A stretch of DNA of 64,000 nucleotides from Bacillota bacterium (GCA_023436395.1 JAEZJJ010000079.1:1-64000); one strand, 5' to 3'. Shown: positions 1 to 9,007, counted from the first letter of the stretch. Notes: a model not told the origin generated them from the sequence alone. Numbers and translations are program-made.

Positions 1-278
1 CCAAAGGATTTTCCAGTTACTTTTTATCTTTTGATTCAGGTGCTAGATTAGAAATAATGGCACATGAGTTATTAGAATATCGGGAGCCAAAGGATCATGT
101 AAATGGCATTCACCACATTGCTTTTTCTGTGGGCAGTAGAGAAAATGTCATTGCTCTTACTAACCAAATAGTACAAGATGGTTATCCTTTATTAAGTGCC
201 CCAAGAGAAACTGGGGATGGTTACTTCGAGAGCTGCATAAGTGATCCAAATGGTATTAGGATTGAGATTACTGAATAA
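1..278 (+). CDS. VOC/glyoxalase-superfamily protein, C-terminal part (gene enters from the left edge)
   Basis: The reading frame is open from base 3 to the TAA at 276-278, so the ATG at 57 is an internal Met and not the start. The visible residues have the look of the last two beta-alpha modules of a VOC fold: SGARLEIM, then GIHHIAFSVGS (the metal-ligand His strand), then GYFESCISDPNGIRIEIT, the classical closing strand with a Glu metal ligand. Members are small metalloenzymes such as lactoylglutathione lyase or dioxygenases, or metal-free binding proteins; the substrate cannot be told from this fragment. The upstream part lies outside the window. Confidence 0.85.
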   Translation, partial: KGFSSYFLSFDSGARLEIMAHELLEYREPKDHVNGIHHIAFSVGSRENVIALTNQIVQDGYPLLSAPRETGDGYFESCISDPNGIRIEITE

Positions 279-303
279 CAAATATATAACTATATCGCCA
301 TAT

Positions 304-582
304 AAATAGAAATTTGTCTTGGCGTTTATGAGAAGTACGTCTGAGAGAAAATGAGTGGGTATGGGTGCCTGGAGTAGTGACTTGGGAGCATTTTTTAGAA
401 GCACTTAGTGAACATTTTAGATGGGTTTTAGGCAGCTGTTTGAACGAAGTGAGTTCTGCCGTTCATCTAAATAAGTGAGTTTAGTGCTTCGAAAAATGTG
501 AATCGGAACAACGTAAGATATCCCTGACCACTCATTTTCTCCCAGCATCCTCTCTTACAAACATTCCGACAAATTTCAATTT
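304..582. repeat. Nested imperfect palindrome filling the intergenic region (MITE-like or structured RNA)
   Basis: The two ends form terminal inverted repeats: 304-318 against 568-582 match at 14 of 15 positions (core GAAATTTGTC / GACAAATTTC). Inside them further arms pair in register: 345-358 with 528-541 (GAGAAAATGAGTGG, perfect), about 389-405 with 481-499, 416-423 with 464-471, 431-435 with 456-460, and 442-445 with 453-456. The whole block of about 280 bases can fold into one long stem. No ORF is convincing in it. It ends about 20 bases before the next gene, so it may carry or alter that operon's promoter. No second copy was seen in this window. Confidence 0.7.
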
Positions 583-602
583 AGCAACTTTAAGGAGGTC
601 CT

Positions 603-989
603 ATGCTTATAGAACTGGATTTTAATAGTGAAAAACCTATTTATGAACAACTTTACGAAGCCATTATTTTAGCTATGGCGAACGGGGAACTTGCTCCTCA
701 TGAATCTTTACCTTCTGTTAGAAGTTTAGGTGAGGAAATTGGTATTAATCTTCATACCGTTAATAAAGCATATAATCTTTTAAAAGAAGAAGGCTATATT
801 CAAATAGACAGACGAAAAGGGGCTATTGTTAATACACTCCCTATCCCTAGAAACCCAAAAACTGAGACACAACTTGAAGAAGACTTTGCCCTTCTTATTG
901 CAAAAGCCAAGTTAATGGGCCATGACGAGACTTATTTAATCAATCGTCTTAAACACCATTACCATACAGGAGGTATGTCACATGAGTAA
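603..989 (+). CDS. GntR-family transcriptional regulator, YtrA subfamily
   Basis: The protein has 128 residues, the short length typical of YtrA regulators, which have a winged helix-turn-helix and only a brief helical tail instead of a ligand domain. The N-terminus (KPIYEQLYEAI) and the recognition region (LPSVRSLGEEIGINLHTVNKAYNLL) are characteristic GntR sequences. A strong AAGGAGG lies 5 bases before the ATG. The gene overlaps the next one by 8 bases, the usual arrangement in which a YtrA repressor controls a co-transcribed membrane protein, often in answer to cell-envelope stress. That it represses its own operon is inferred from the family. Confidence 0.9.
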   Translation: MLIELDFNSEKPIYEQLYEAIILAMANGELAPHESLPSVRSLGEEIGINLHTVNKAYNLLKEEGYIQIDRRKGAIVNTLPIPRNPKTETQLEEDFALLIAKAKLMGHDETYLINRLKHHYHTGGMSHE

Positions 990-2094
990 TACTACCTTTA
1001 ACCTTTTATCTATTGTTGGTACGAATCTTTTACTTTATGTTATTTTTATCATCACACCATACCTCTCAACTGCAGATACTTATATGGGGGTCTTCTTAGA
1101 TCATGCTTATCGCAAAACCCCAGAAACCAAGAAAATCCTAAAGCGCTTTCTGCTTTATACTACTCTTGTATTTGTAGGCTTTTCTCTTATTCTTATCTTT
1201 TTAAGCTTAAGAGCAACCAAAATCAATGATAATCCTTTGCTTGCCATTGCCTTTTTAGGAGAAATACTGCTCTACTTTGTGGTTTATGGGCATGCCTATA
1301 CCCAAACTAAATCATACAAGGAAAGTTTAAACCTCCCTGAACCTAAGGGAAGCAAAGTGCTTATTGATACGGCTTTTATAGAGGAAAAAGCCAAACTTAA
1401 GATGATTTATAAAAAGTTATTATATATTCCTATGTTAATTGGTCTTTTCTTAGGCATTTATACCCTCTATCACTATAAGGAAATACCTGAGCTTATTCCT
1501 ACGCACTTTAATGCTATAGGTGAGATTGATGGTTGGTCTACTAAGAATCTACTAACAGTTCTTCTTCCTTCAGGTTTATGCATACTTCTTGCTTTGATCT
1601 TTAGCTATACTTTAGATAGTACCTTTAATAAAAGAAGTCCTCTCAGTAAATCCCAATTAGAAAAAGGAAAGGCAATCACTTTAAAATATCTAAAATGGAG
1701 TGCTATGGCCATTGTGATTCTGGCTTTTTCTATTACACTGATGATGATGGGAACTATCTTTGCAATGGTGGAAGTTACACCTTTAAATCCTATTTATAAC
1801 TATGTTTCCCTAGCTATGATTATTATAGGCATTGCCTTAATGAGTTATAATAACTTTCGCTATAAACGTGACTTTGAACCTTTTAAAGAAAAAGATGCTT
1901 GTAGTCCTATTGAAGAAAAAGATGACTATTGGCTATGGGGAATGTTTTATAATAATCCTAATGATCCTGCTATGATGGTTTCTAGAAGACATGGCATTGG
2001 ATGGACAGTCAATATCGGTTCTTTTAAAGGAAAGCTCATCATGTTTGCCCTATTAGCCTTTATTCTTTGTGTTATTATCTTTACTGCTCATTAA
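982..2094 (+). CDS. DUF1648 / DUF5808 multi-pass membrane protein
   Basis: A 370-residue membrane protein with about eight hydrophobic segments. Near residue 175 it has PTHFNAIGEIDGW, the hallmark of DUF1648 (found in the immunity-like protein SdpI and relatives). The tail contains WGMFYNNPNDP and a GWTVNIG segment, the DUF5808 signature. The start is supported by AGGAGG 6 bases upstream, inside the end of the regulator gene. SdpI-type proteins protect cells from a toxic peptide; whether this one does is unknown, but coupling to a YtrA regulator suggests inducible envelope protection. A perfect terminator follows. Confidence 0.85.
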   Translation: MSNTTFNLLSIVGTNLLLYVIFIITPYLSTADTYMGVFLDHAYRKTPETKKILKRFLLYTTLVFVGFSLILIFLSLRATKINDNPLLAIAFLGEILLYFVVYGHAYTQTKSYKESLNLPEPKGSKVLIDTAFIEEKAKLKMIYKKLLYIPMLIGLFLGIYTLYHYKEIPELIPTHFNAIGEIDGWSTKNLLTVLLPSGLCILLALIFSYTLDSTFNKRSPLSKSQLEKGKAITLKYLKWSAMAIVILAFSITLMMMGTIFAMVEVTPLNPIYNYVSLAMIIIGIALMSYNNFRYKRDFEPFKEKDACSPIEEKDDYWLWGMFYNNPNDPAMMVSRRHGIGWTVNIGSFKGKLIMFALLAFILCVIIFTAH

Positions 2095-2125
2095 CTATGA
2101 CCTGATTCACTTGAAGCAATAGTAA

Positions 2126-2168
2126 GAAGCTATAAAACTCAATTTCCCTGAGTTTTATAGCTTCTTTT
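2126..2168 (+). terminator. Intrinsic terminator of the GntR/DUF1648 operon
   Basis: Perfect 16-bp stem (2126-2141 with 2149-2164, GAAGCTATAAAACTCA and its complement), loop of 7 bases, followed by TTTT. It lies about 30 bases after the DUF1648 stop codon. Confidence 0.9.
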
Positions 2169-2220
2169 GTTTACTCCTTAAAATCCATAGTTATTCCTCT
2201 TATTATTGCCTAGGAAATTT

Positions 2221-2343
2221 TTATTGAAATGGTTTATAGGCTAGTCCTTGATGAATCTCCTCCATAATCTTTCCCCATAAAGCAAGTTGATAATTCTCAT
2301 GATCCTCCATCGTCTCAGGGGTTGCACCATATTTTTGCCACAT
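2221..2343 (-). pseudogene. Short ORF or gene remnant (40 residues)
   Basis: On the minus strand an ATG at 2343 opens a 40-codon frame ending in TAA at 2221; it begins MWQKYGATPETMEDHE and ends GLAYKPFQ. In frame upstream there are only five more codons before stop codons. No ribosome-binding site stands before the ATG. The sequence has protein-like composition (Trp, Tyr, amphipathic helix pattern) and looks like the C-terminal end of a lost gene rather than a working small protein. I do not recognise the parent family. Confidence 0.35.
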
Positions 2344-2383
2344 AGTAAGGTGTATAGCCTACTATTATTCTTTATTGTTCTAT

Positions 2384-4447
2384 TTACGCCCTAGCAGCAA
2401 TAACTTTTTGCTGAATATCTACGGGTGCTTCTTCATAACGTTCAAAGTAATAATCCACTTCGCCTCTACCTTGTGTCATAGAACGGACATCTGTGGGATA
2501 AGTATAAAGTTCTGCTAATGGTACTTCTGCAATAATAACTTGTTTACCATCCCTTAAATCCATACCAATCATATGACCTCTACGTTTTTTCATATCTCCC
2601 ATAATATCCCCTGTATATTCATCTGGTACTTTAATTTCTACATGGGCTATAGGCTCTAACAAAGTAGGGCTTGCTTTACCTACTCCTTCTTTAAAAGCTA
2701 AAGTAGTAGCCATCTTAAAGGCCATTTCTGAAGAATCTACTGGATGATAGGAACCATCTAAAAGCACTGCCTTAAGGCCCACTACTGGATAACCTGCTAG
2801 CACACCTTTTAAAGTACATTCTTCTAAGCCTTTTTCTACAGCAGGGAAATATTGTTTGGGCACAGAGCCTCCAAATACTTTTTCTTCAAATACAAATGGC
2901 AGCTCTAAATCTCCAGAAGGCTCAAAGGCCATTACCACATCGCCGTATTGACCATGACCACCTGATTGTTTCTTGTGTTTACCACGTACATTAGCCTTCC
3001 CTTTAATGGTTTCTCTGTAAGGCGTTGTAGGTTGAGCTAAATAAACCTCTACTTTAAATTTATTTTTTAGCATACTAACAACTACATCTAATTGTTGTTC
3101 TCCTATGCCACATAAAATCGTTTCATGAGTTTCTTTATCATTTTCTACAGATAAGGTATAATCTTCTGCCATCAGCTTCATTAAGCTACTAGACATTTTT
3201 TCTTCATCCCCCTTACCAGTAGGGAAAATTGCTTTCTTCACTAAGCCTTTTGGAAATACAATAGGCTCATATTGATATTCAAACTCTTTATCTCCCATGG
3301 TGTCTCCTGTTTTAGGTGTTTTGAGCTTAGCAACTGCACCTATATCCCCTGGATATAAACAATCCACTTCTTTTTGTTCTTTTCCTGAAAGTACATAGAG
3401 ATGACTAAAGCGTTCTATTTCACCTGTCCTTGTATTGACTAAGGCATCATCCGTTTTAATAATCCCTGTCTTCACCTTAAACAAAGAAAGTTTACCAATA
3501 AAGGGGTCTACAATGGTTTTGAAAATAAATAGGGATTTCTTTTCATCCTGAGAACAAGCTATTTCTTTTACTTCATCTGTTTTTTGATGAGTTGCTATAG
3601 AAGGCATAGCTTCATTGGGTGCTGGAAATAAGGATATGATTGTATCCATTAAGACAGATATACCTGTGGCATTTACAGCACTACCACAAAGTACAGGTAC
3701 GATTTCTTTATTCACAACCCCCTTCTTATAGGCAGCCATAATCTCTTCTGGTGTAATTTCTTCTTCAGCAAAATATTTTTCCATAAGTACTTCATCTGTT
3801 TCAGCCACTGCTTCAAGAATCATTGTCCTTATTGGTTTTATAGCCTCTTCTAAATGTTCTGGTATAGGACAAGTGACTACCTTTTGGCCATCAAAACGGC
3901 GGCCCAACATTTTAAGTACGTGAACATAACCTACAAACTGTCCCTTTTCATACCAAGGCACTTGAACGGGTGCAATGCTTGTACCAAATTTTTCCTTACA
4001 GGTTGTAAGAATGGCTTCAATATCCACATTAGGTGCATCCATCTCTGTAATAAATAACATTTTAGGAACATTAGCTTCAGTTGCTATTTCCCATGCTTTT
4101 TCTGTACCTACTTCTACACCTGAGGATGCCCGAAGTACAATTAGTGCACTATCTGCTACACTTATTGCTTCTTTAACCCCACCTACAAAATCAAAATATC
4201 CTGGTGTATCAAGTATATTCAGCTTATAATCTTTCCATAAAATTGGTACTAATGAGGTGCGAATTGAAATCTTACGTTTTACTTCTTCTGGATCAAAATC
4301 ACTGACTGTACTACCTGACTCAACTTTGCCTAATCTTGATGTCATACCTGCAGAATATAGCATAGCTTCTGTTAAAGTTGTTTTGCCTGTACCTCCGTGT
4401 CCTAATAAAGCAACATTACGAATATATGATGTTTCATATGCTTTCAT
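2384..4447 (-). CDS. EF-G-like translational GTPase (EF-G paralogue)
   Basis: A full-length 687-residue EF-G-type protein: GTP-binding domain with P-loop GHGGTGKT (16-23) and DTPG (80-83), then domains II-V with domain IV sequence GKHKKQSGGHGQYGD. The GHGGTGKT P-loop in place of the AHIDAGKT of canonical EF-G places it in the bacterial EF-G paralogue group rather than the housekeeping fusA. The G4 motif that reads guanine, normally NKMD, is TEMD at 134-137. EF-G paralogues may act in ribosome recycling or under stress, but the role of this group is not settled. It has its own AGGAGG and appears monocistronic. Confidence 0.88.
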   Translation of the reverse strand: MKAYETSYIRNVALLGHGGTGKTTLTEAMLYSAGMTSRLGKVESGSTVSDFDPEEVKRKISIRTSLVPILWKDYKLNILDTPGYFDFVGGVKEAISVADSALIVLRASSGVEVGTEKAWEIATEANVPKMLFITEMDAPNVDIEAILTTCKEKFGTSIAPVQVPWYEKGQFVGYVHVLKMLGRRFDGQKVVTCPIPEHLEEAIKPIRTMILEAVAETDEVLMEKYFAEEEITPEEIMAAYKKGVVNKEIVPVLCGSAVNATGISVLMDTIISLFPAPNEAMPSIATHQKTDEVKEIACSQDEKKSLFIFKTIVDPFIGKLSLFKVKTGIIKTDDALVNTRTGEIERFSHLYVLSGKEQKEVDCLYPGDIGAVAKLKTPKTGDTMGDKEFEYQYEPIVFPKGLVKKAIFPTGKGDEEKMSSSLMKLMAEDYTLSVENDKETHETILCGIGEQQLDVVVSMLKNKFKVEVYLAQPTTPYRETIKGKANVRGKHKKQSGGHGQYGDVVMAFEPSGDLELPFVFEEKVFGGSVPKQYFPAVEKGLEECTLKGVLAGYPVVGLKAVLLDGSYHPVDSSEMAFKMATTLAFKEGVGKASPTLLEPIAHVEIKVPDEYTGDIMGDMKKRRGHMIGMDLRDGKQVIIAEVPLAELYTYPTDVRSMTQGRGEVDYYFERYEEAPVDIQQKVIAARA

Positions 4448-4697
4448 AGAATGACCTCCTTCGAGATAAGATAACTACTGCTCCTTACTATTATTATTTC
4501 TATGCCCATATTAAAATTCCTTTTTTTATTAATTATTTTAAAAACAAAATTATTTTTTTTATTTTTCTATGCATTTTTCACAAACATTATATATTTTCAT
4601 AATTTTTTTCTTGATTTATATTTATCATATTCTATAAATATAAAGGCTATAAACGAGAGATTAACTACCCCGTCCCCCTTTAAAAATTTCTTTATAC

Positions 4698-4745
4698 AAA
4701 AAAGGACAGAACATATTTTATACATAATATGTTCTGTCCTTTTTT
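4698..4745 (-). terminator. Bidirectional intrinsic terminator
   Basis: Perfect 20-bp stem (4698-4717 with 4726-4745) with an 8-base loop; A6 on one side and T6 on the other make it work in both directions. It lies about 50 bases beyond the end of the 132-residue gene. The rest of the 4448-4795 gap is very AT-rich and I see no gene in it. Confidence 0.9.
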
Positions 4746-4795
4746 ATTTCAATTTATTCCATTCACTTGATAAAATAACTATTTGTTCCCATTTT

Positions 4796-5194
4796 TTAAG
4801 CTACAAGTTCATCAAGCTGTATTAATAACTCTTCTAAGTTGGTTTTCATATCTACCTGCTTAGCAAGCTCACTTAGCTTATTCTCTAATAGTTCATCAAT
4901 TTCTTGTATGCCCCTATCCTCTAGCTGATTAAGTAAATAGTTATACATGAGTATCTCAAAATTTCTTATGAATAAACTACTTAAATAATCATTAAGTGCT
5001 AACATCTGCATAATTGTCGAGTCTAGATTCAAATTCATATGCCCCAGTACCGCTTCATTAATGATGCGTGAAACAACGACTTCTACACTATCTACCGAGT
5101 ATTGATATAATTCTGTTAAAATCCTAATTTCATCTATATCTTTATACTTCTCTCTTGTATGAAACTTTTTATAGAGTAGTCCCGTTTCTTTCAC
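4796..5194 (-). CDS. Hypothetical protein, 132 residues, helical
   Basis: I do not recognise this protein. It has no signal peptide or membrane segment, one Cys-free chain, and long amphipathic helices (LLNQLEDRGIQEIDELLENK and a Leu/Glu-rich tail) suggesting a helical bundle or oligomerising cytoplasmic protein. It is real by context: AGGAGGGGG 8 bases before the ATG, an extended -10 promoter upstream and a perfect terminator downstream. It is a single-gene unit between the EF-G paralogue and glyA, so neighbours give no function. Confidence 0.75.
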   Translation of the reverse strand: MKETGLLYKKFHTREKYKDIDEIRILTELYQYSVDSVEVVVSRIINEAVLGHMNLNLDSTIMQMLALNDYLSSLFIRNFEILMYNYLLNQLEDRGIQEIDELLENKLSELAKQVDMKTNLEELLIQLDELVA

Positions 5195-5250
5195 TTTTCC
5201 CCCTCCTTTTTCACAAAATATCCCCTTCTCAAAAAAATCTTTCCTTCTTC

Positions 5251-5259
5251 ATTATAACA
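5251..5259 (-). promoter_or_regulatory. Extended -10 promoter for the 132-residue gene
   Basis: Reading the minus strand, TGTTATAAT is an ideal extended -10 (TGnTATAAT) about 57 bases before the ATG. No good -35 is seen, as expected for extended -10 promoters. Confidence 0.6.
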
Positions 5260-5310
5260 CTCCTCGAAGCTATTTACATGCTCTTTTAAATCTTTGTAAT
5301 TTCTAACCAA

Positions 5311-5357
5311 AAGAAGAAGAGCCTTTACTAGCACTTCACCAGTAAAGACTCTTTTTT
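5311..5357 (-). terminator. Terminator of the iorA-iorB-glyA operon
   Basis: Stem 5319-5329 with 5341-5351 (11 positions, one non-Watson-Crick), loop of 11 bases, with a T-rich stretch on the minus side (CTTCTTCTTTT). It starts 5 bases after the glyA stop. Confidence 0.8.
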
Positions 5358-5361
5358 CTTT

Positions 5362-6597
5362 TTAATATAGTGGATATTTATTTAATAATGTACTTACTCT
5401 TTGTGCACATTCTTCTTTATTTGCTTCAAAATCTTTAAGGGTTAAATAAATAATTTCTGCAATTTCTACCATATCAGATTCTTTTAAACCTCTTGTTGTC
5501 ACAGCAGCTGTACCAAGTCTTACACCACTTGTTACAAATGGAGAGGCAGGATCAAATGGAATAGTATTTTTATTACATGTAATACCAATTTCATCTAATA
5601 AATGTTCTGCTTCTTTACCTGTTACATCCATATTTCTTACATCTAAACTCATCACATGATTATCTGTCCCACCTGATACAATACGAAGTCCCTTTTCTAT
5701 TAAAGCATTAGCAAGTGCTTGTGCATTTTTAATAATTTGAGCTTGGTACGCTTTGTATTCTGGTTGCAGTGCTTCTTTGAAACTAACTGCTTTAGCTGCA
5801 ATAACATGCATCAGTGGTCCACCTTGAATACCCGGAAAAATTGATTTATCAATGATTTGTGCAAACTCCTTGCTACACAGAATCATACCACCACGTGGTC
5901 CTCTAAGTGTCTTATGAGTTGTTGTAGTTACGAAATGAGCATATGGTACTGGGTTTGGATGAAGCCCTGCTGCTACAAGACCTGCAATGTGTGCCATATC
6001 TACCATAAGATAAGCACCTACTTCATCTGCAATTTCTCTAAATTTAGCAAAATCAATGATTCTAGAATAATTACTTGCACCTGCAATAATCATTTTAGGT
6101 TGGTGCTCTAGGGCTATTCTTCTTACTTCATCATAGTCAATCATTTCTGTTTCCTTATCAACACCATAAGAAACGATATTATAATGTTTACCTGACATAT
6201 TAACAGGACTACCATGAGTTAAGTGTCCACCATGACTAAGATCCATCCCCATCACAGTATCTCCTGGTTTAAGTACTGCGAAGAAAACTGCCTGATTGGC
6301 TTGTGAACCTGAGTTAGGTTGTACATTAGCATGCTCTGCATCAAAAAGTTCTTTTGCGCGCTCTCTTGCTAAATCCTCAATCTCATCAACAACTTCACAG
6401 CCGCCGTAATAACGTTTACCTGGATAACCTTCTGCATATTTATTAGTAAGTGTGCTTCCCATTGCAGCCATCACTGCCTTTGAAACAAAGTTTTCTGAAG
6501 CAATCAATTCAATTTTATTATTTTGTCTTGCTGTTTCTTTCTCAATAAGCTCTCTCATTTCTGGATCAATACTGTTTAACTCTTCTAATGTATACAT
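5362..6597 (-). CDS. glyA: Serine hydroxymethyltransferase
   Basis: Cytoplasmic PLP enzyme that interconverts serine and glycine while moving a one-carbon unit to or from tetrahydrofolate. The 411-residue length is typical of bacterial SHMT. The PLP lysine is K229 in TTTTHKTLRGPRGG; the N-terminal IASENF and the YAEGYPGKRYYGG segments that form the folate and PLP pockets are intact. The start is supported by AGGAGG about 9 bases upstream. It follows iorB by 45 bases with no terminator between, so it is probably the last gene of an iorA-iorB-glyA operon, an unusual partnership linking amino-acid oxidation to one-carbon supply. Confidence 0.98.
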   Translation of the reverse strand: MYTLEELNSIDPEMRELIEKETARQNNKIELIASENFVSKAVMAAMGSTLTNKYAEGYPGKRYYGGCEVVDEIEDLARERAKELFDAEHANVQPNSGSQANQAVFFAVLKPGDTVMGMDLSHGGHLTHGSPVNMSGKHYNIVSYGVDKETEMIDYDEVRRIALEHQPKMIIAGASNYSRIIDFAKFREIADEVGAYLMVDMAHIAGLVAAGLHPNPVPYAHFVTTTTHKTLRGPRGGMILCSKEFAQIIDKSIFPGIQGGPLMHVIAAKAVSFKEALQPEYKAYQAQIIKNAQALANALIEKGLRIVSGGTDNHVMSLDVRNMDVTGKEAEHLLDEIGITCNKNTIPFDPASPFVTSGVRLGTAAVTTRGLKESDMVEIAEIIYLTLKDFEANKEECAQRVSTLLNKYPLY

Positions 6598-6642
6598 CTA
6601 CTCTTCTCCTCCTATTTTTCATTCCTAATTATTCATACTACC

Positions 6643-7227
6643 TTATGCTCTTTCCATATAGGCAGCATAGCCTTTATGAAGTGCTACTTTATTCATCTCA
6701 ATAGTCTTAGCAGGTACAGTTTTCTCTACGATTGCTTCCCATTCCTCTAAGGAATCTCCTATATAAGCTGCATAAGCACCAATCATAATCATATTCACCA
6801 CTTTAACATTCCCAATTTCTTCTGCTATGGTAAGGGCATCAATAAAACAATTTTCTTTGCAATTTGCTTTTAATGTTTCTAGTATATCTTCTGGATATTG
6901 ATCTGCTCCCATTACCACTGGCATTGGATCTATTCGTTGGGTGTTTACAATCATGACACCCTCTTCCTTTAAATAAGGTAAGTAACGAAGTGCCTCTAAT
7001 TTTTCAAAGGCAAAGATAATATCTGCTTCTCCTACTTCCACAAGTGGGGAATATACTTTTTCTCCATACTTCACTTGCATGACAACACTACCACCACGTT
7101 GTGCCATACCATGTACTTCTGACATTTTTACATCTAAACCTCTTGTCATTGCATGGTTGCCAATAATACGACCTGTCAAAAGTGTTCCTTGTCCACCGAC
7201 TCCTACAATAAGAATATTCTTTGTCAT
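6643..7227 (-). CDS. iorB: Indolepyruvate:ferredoxin oxidoreductase, beta subunit
   Basis: The 194-residue beta (gamma-domain type) subunit of IOR, which with IorA oxidatively decarboxylates aryl pyruvates from Trp, Tyr and Phe to aryl-acetyl-CoA and reduces ferredoxin. It opens NILIVGVGGQGTLLTGRI, the conserved start of the family, and has the EVHGMAQRGGSV segment that contacts CoA/TPP. It begins one base after the iorA stop codon, with AAGGAGG before the ATG, so the two are translated together. Cytoplasmic. Confidence 0.96.
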   Translation of the reverse strand: MTKNILIVGVGGQGTLLTGRIIGNHAMTRGLDVKMSEVHGMAQRGGSVVMQVKYGEKVYSPLVEVGEADIIFAFEKLEALRYLPYLKEEGVMIVNTQRIDPMPVVMGADQYPEDILETLKANCKENCFIDALTIAEEIGNVKVVNMIMIGAYAAYIGDSLEEWEAIVEKTVPAKTIEMNKVALHKGYAAYMERA

Positions 7228-7228
7228 A

Positions 7229-8956
7229 TTATTTTACCTCCTTGCTGATGGCTTGTTTTGGACAGGTAGATGCACACAGACCACATCCTGCACAAAGCGC
7301 TGAATTAATACTGACTTTTTCTTCCCCTTTGCAAATAGCAGGACAACCTAGTTTTAAGCACATGCCACATTGAATACAAGTTTCATCATTAATATCAAAA
7401 GTACTCCATTTTTCTTTAATAATGAGTTTACAAGGTGCCTTTGTGATAATAACAGATGGTTCTTCTTTAGCTGTCTCCTCTTTGAGTGCTTTCTCTACTG
7501 CTTTCATATCATAAGCATTAACGGTAACAACATTAGGTACACCTATCGCCTTACATAAGGCAGGAATATCCACAGCATAAGTTACTTCATCTTTTAATGT
7601 ACGACCAGTTGAAGGATTATGTTGATGTCCTGTCATTCCTGTAATAGAATTATCTGCGATAATAACTGTAGATACGCCTTTATTATACACAATATCTACA
7701 AGTCCTGTAAGCCCTGAATGCATAAAGGTCGAATCCCCAATAATAGCAACTACATTTTTACTAAACTCTCTTCCTCTTGCCTTTTCCATACCATGAGCCA
7801 TACCAATACTTGCTCCCATACATACACAAGTATCCATCCCCCCGTGTGGAGGTGCAGAACCTAATGTATAGCATCCAATATCTCCTGTCACTGTAAGTTT
7901 TAGCTTACTAAGAATGGTATAAACACCTCTATGTGGGCATCCTGGACAAAGTACAGGTGGTCTTACAGGTAGCTTTTGAGGGGCTCTTGCCGCTGGAAGT
8001 GCCAAACCAAATACTTGTTTAATCTGTCTTACAGATAATTCACCTTGTCTGCCAAAAAGTTCTTTTCCTCTTGCCTTAAAGCCAAGTGCTCTCACTTGTT
8101 CTTCAATAACAGGTTCTAATTCTTCTACTATGTATAATTCCTCTACACTACTTGCAAAGTCTTTAATAACTTCTGTAGGTAGCGGATTAACCATATCTAA
8201 TTTTAAAATATTTGCTGTCACTCCTGCTTCTTTTACATATTGATAGCAAATACCACTTGTAATAATTCCTACTTTACTATTTACTTTTTCAATATGGCAT
8301 AACCCAAGCTTCTTCGCATCTGCTGCTAAACGTAAATTACGTTCTTCTACAACAATATGCTTAGGCTTTGCATTAGCAGGTGTCATAACATATTTGCGGA
8401 TATCTTTGACATAAGGTTTTAATGCTATTTCTTCCCTTTCACCCATTTCTACAATTCCTTGTGAATGAGATACTCTAGTGGTAGGTCTTACAATAACAGG
8501 TGTATCATAAACTTCACTAATTTCCATTGCCTTCTTTACAAAAGTCTTACATTCTTCACTATCTGCAGGTTCTAGTACAGGTACATTAGCTGCTCTAGCT
8601 AACATTCTTGTGTCTTGCTCATTTTGTGAACTATGCATTCCTGGATCATCTGCTACAAATAATACAAGTCCTGCATTAACTCCTGTGTAAGCTGCTGTAA
8701 ATAATGGATCTGCTGCTACATTTAATCCAACATGCTTCATAGCTACAACAGCCCTTGCACCAGCTATGCTACTTCCTATAGCTACTTCTAATGCTACCTT
8801 TTCATTAGGTGCCCACTCTGCATAAATTTCATCATATTTAGCTATAAACTCTGTAATTTCTGTACTAGGTGTTCCTGGATAAGCAACTGCAACAGTCACT
8901 CCAGCTTCATAAGCTCCTCTTGCAATAGCTTCATTTCCAAGCATTAACTTTTTCAT
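7229..8956 (-). CDS. iorA: Indolepyruvate:ferredoxin oxidoreductase, alpha subunit
   Basis: A 575-residue subunit carrying the pyrimidine-binding domain first (AVAYPGTPSTEITEF), then the TPP-binding domain (LCPGCPHRGVY, GDIGCYTLG, GDSTFMHSG with the diphosphate-binding stretch through NSITGMTG), and at the C-terminus two 4Fe-4S motifs, CIQCGMCLKLGCP and CAGCGLCASTCP. Length and domain order agree with known IorA. The second Cys group of the first cluster is CxxCxxCxxxxCP, slightly longer than the usual spacing and shared by other IorA. It leads the iorA-iorB-glyA operon and marks a ferredoxin-based, anaerobic amino-acid metabolism. Confidence 0.97.
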   Translation of the reverse strand: MKKLMLGNEAIARGAYEAGVTVAVAYPGTPSTEITEFIAKYDEIYAEWAPNEKVALEVAIGSSIAGARAVVAMKHVGLNVAADPLFTAAYTGVNAGLVLFVADDPGMHSSQNEQDTRMLARAANVPVLEPADSEECKTFVKKAMEISEVYDTPVIVRPTTRVSHSQGIVEMGEREEIALKPYVKDIRKYVMTPANAKPKHIVVEERNLRLAADAKKLGLCHIEKVNSKVGIITSGICYQYVKEAGVTANILKLDMVNPLPTEVIKDFASSVEELYIVEELEPVIEEQVRALGFKARGKELFGRQGELSVRQIKQVFGLALPAARAPQKLPVRPPVLCPGCPHRGVYTILSKLKLTVTGDIGCYTLGSAPPHGGMDTCVCMGASIGMAHGMEKARGREFSKNVVAIIGDSTFMHSGLTGLVDIVYNKGVSTVIIADNSITGMTGHQHNPSTGRTLKDEVTYAVDIPALCKAIGVPNVVTVNAYDMKAVEKALKEETAKEEPSVIITKAPCKLIIKEKWSTFDINDETCIQCGMCLKLGCPAICKGEEKVSINSALCAGCGLCASTCPKQAISKEVK

Positions 8957-9007
8957 GAAAATCCTCCCTCTTGATCATGCAACACTTATATATGGTAACT
9001 ACTTTTC

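Noticed and set aside
4502..4825. A 107-residue plus-strand ORF in the AT-rich gap
   Set aside because: No ribosome site, low-complexity Phe/Ile/Leu-rich translation, and it crosses a perfect terminator.
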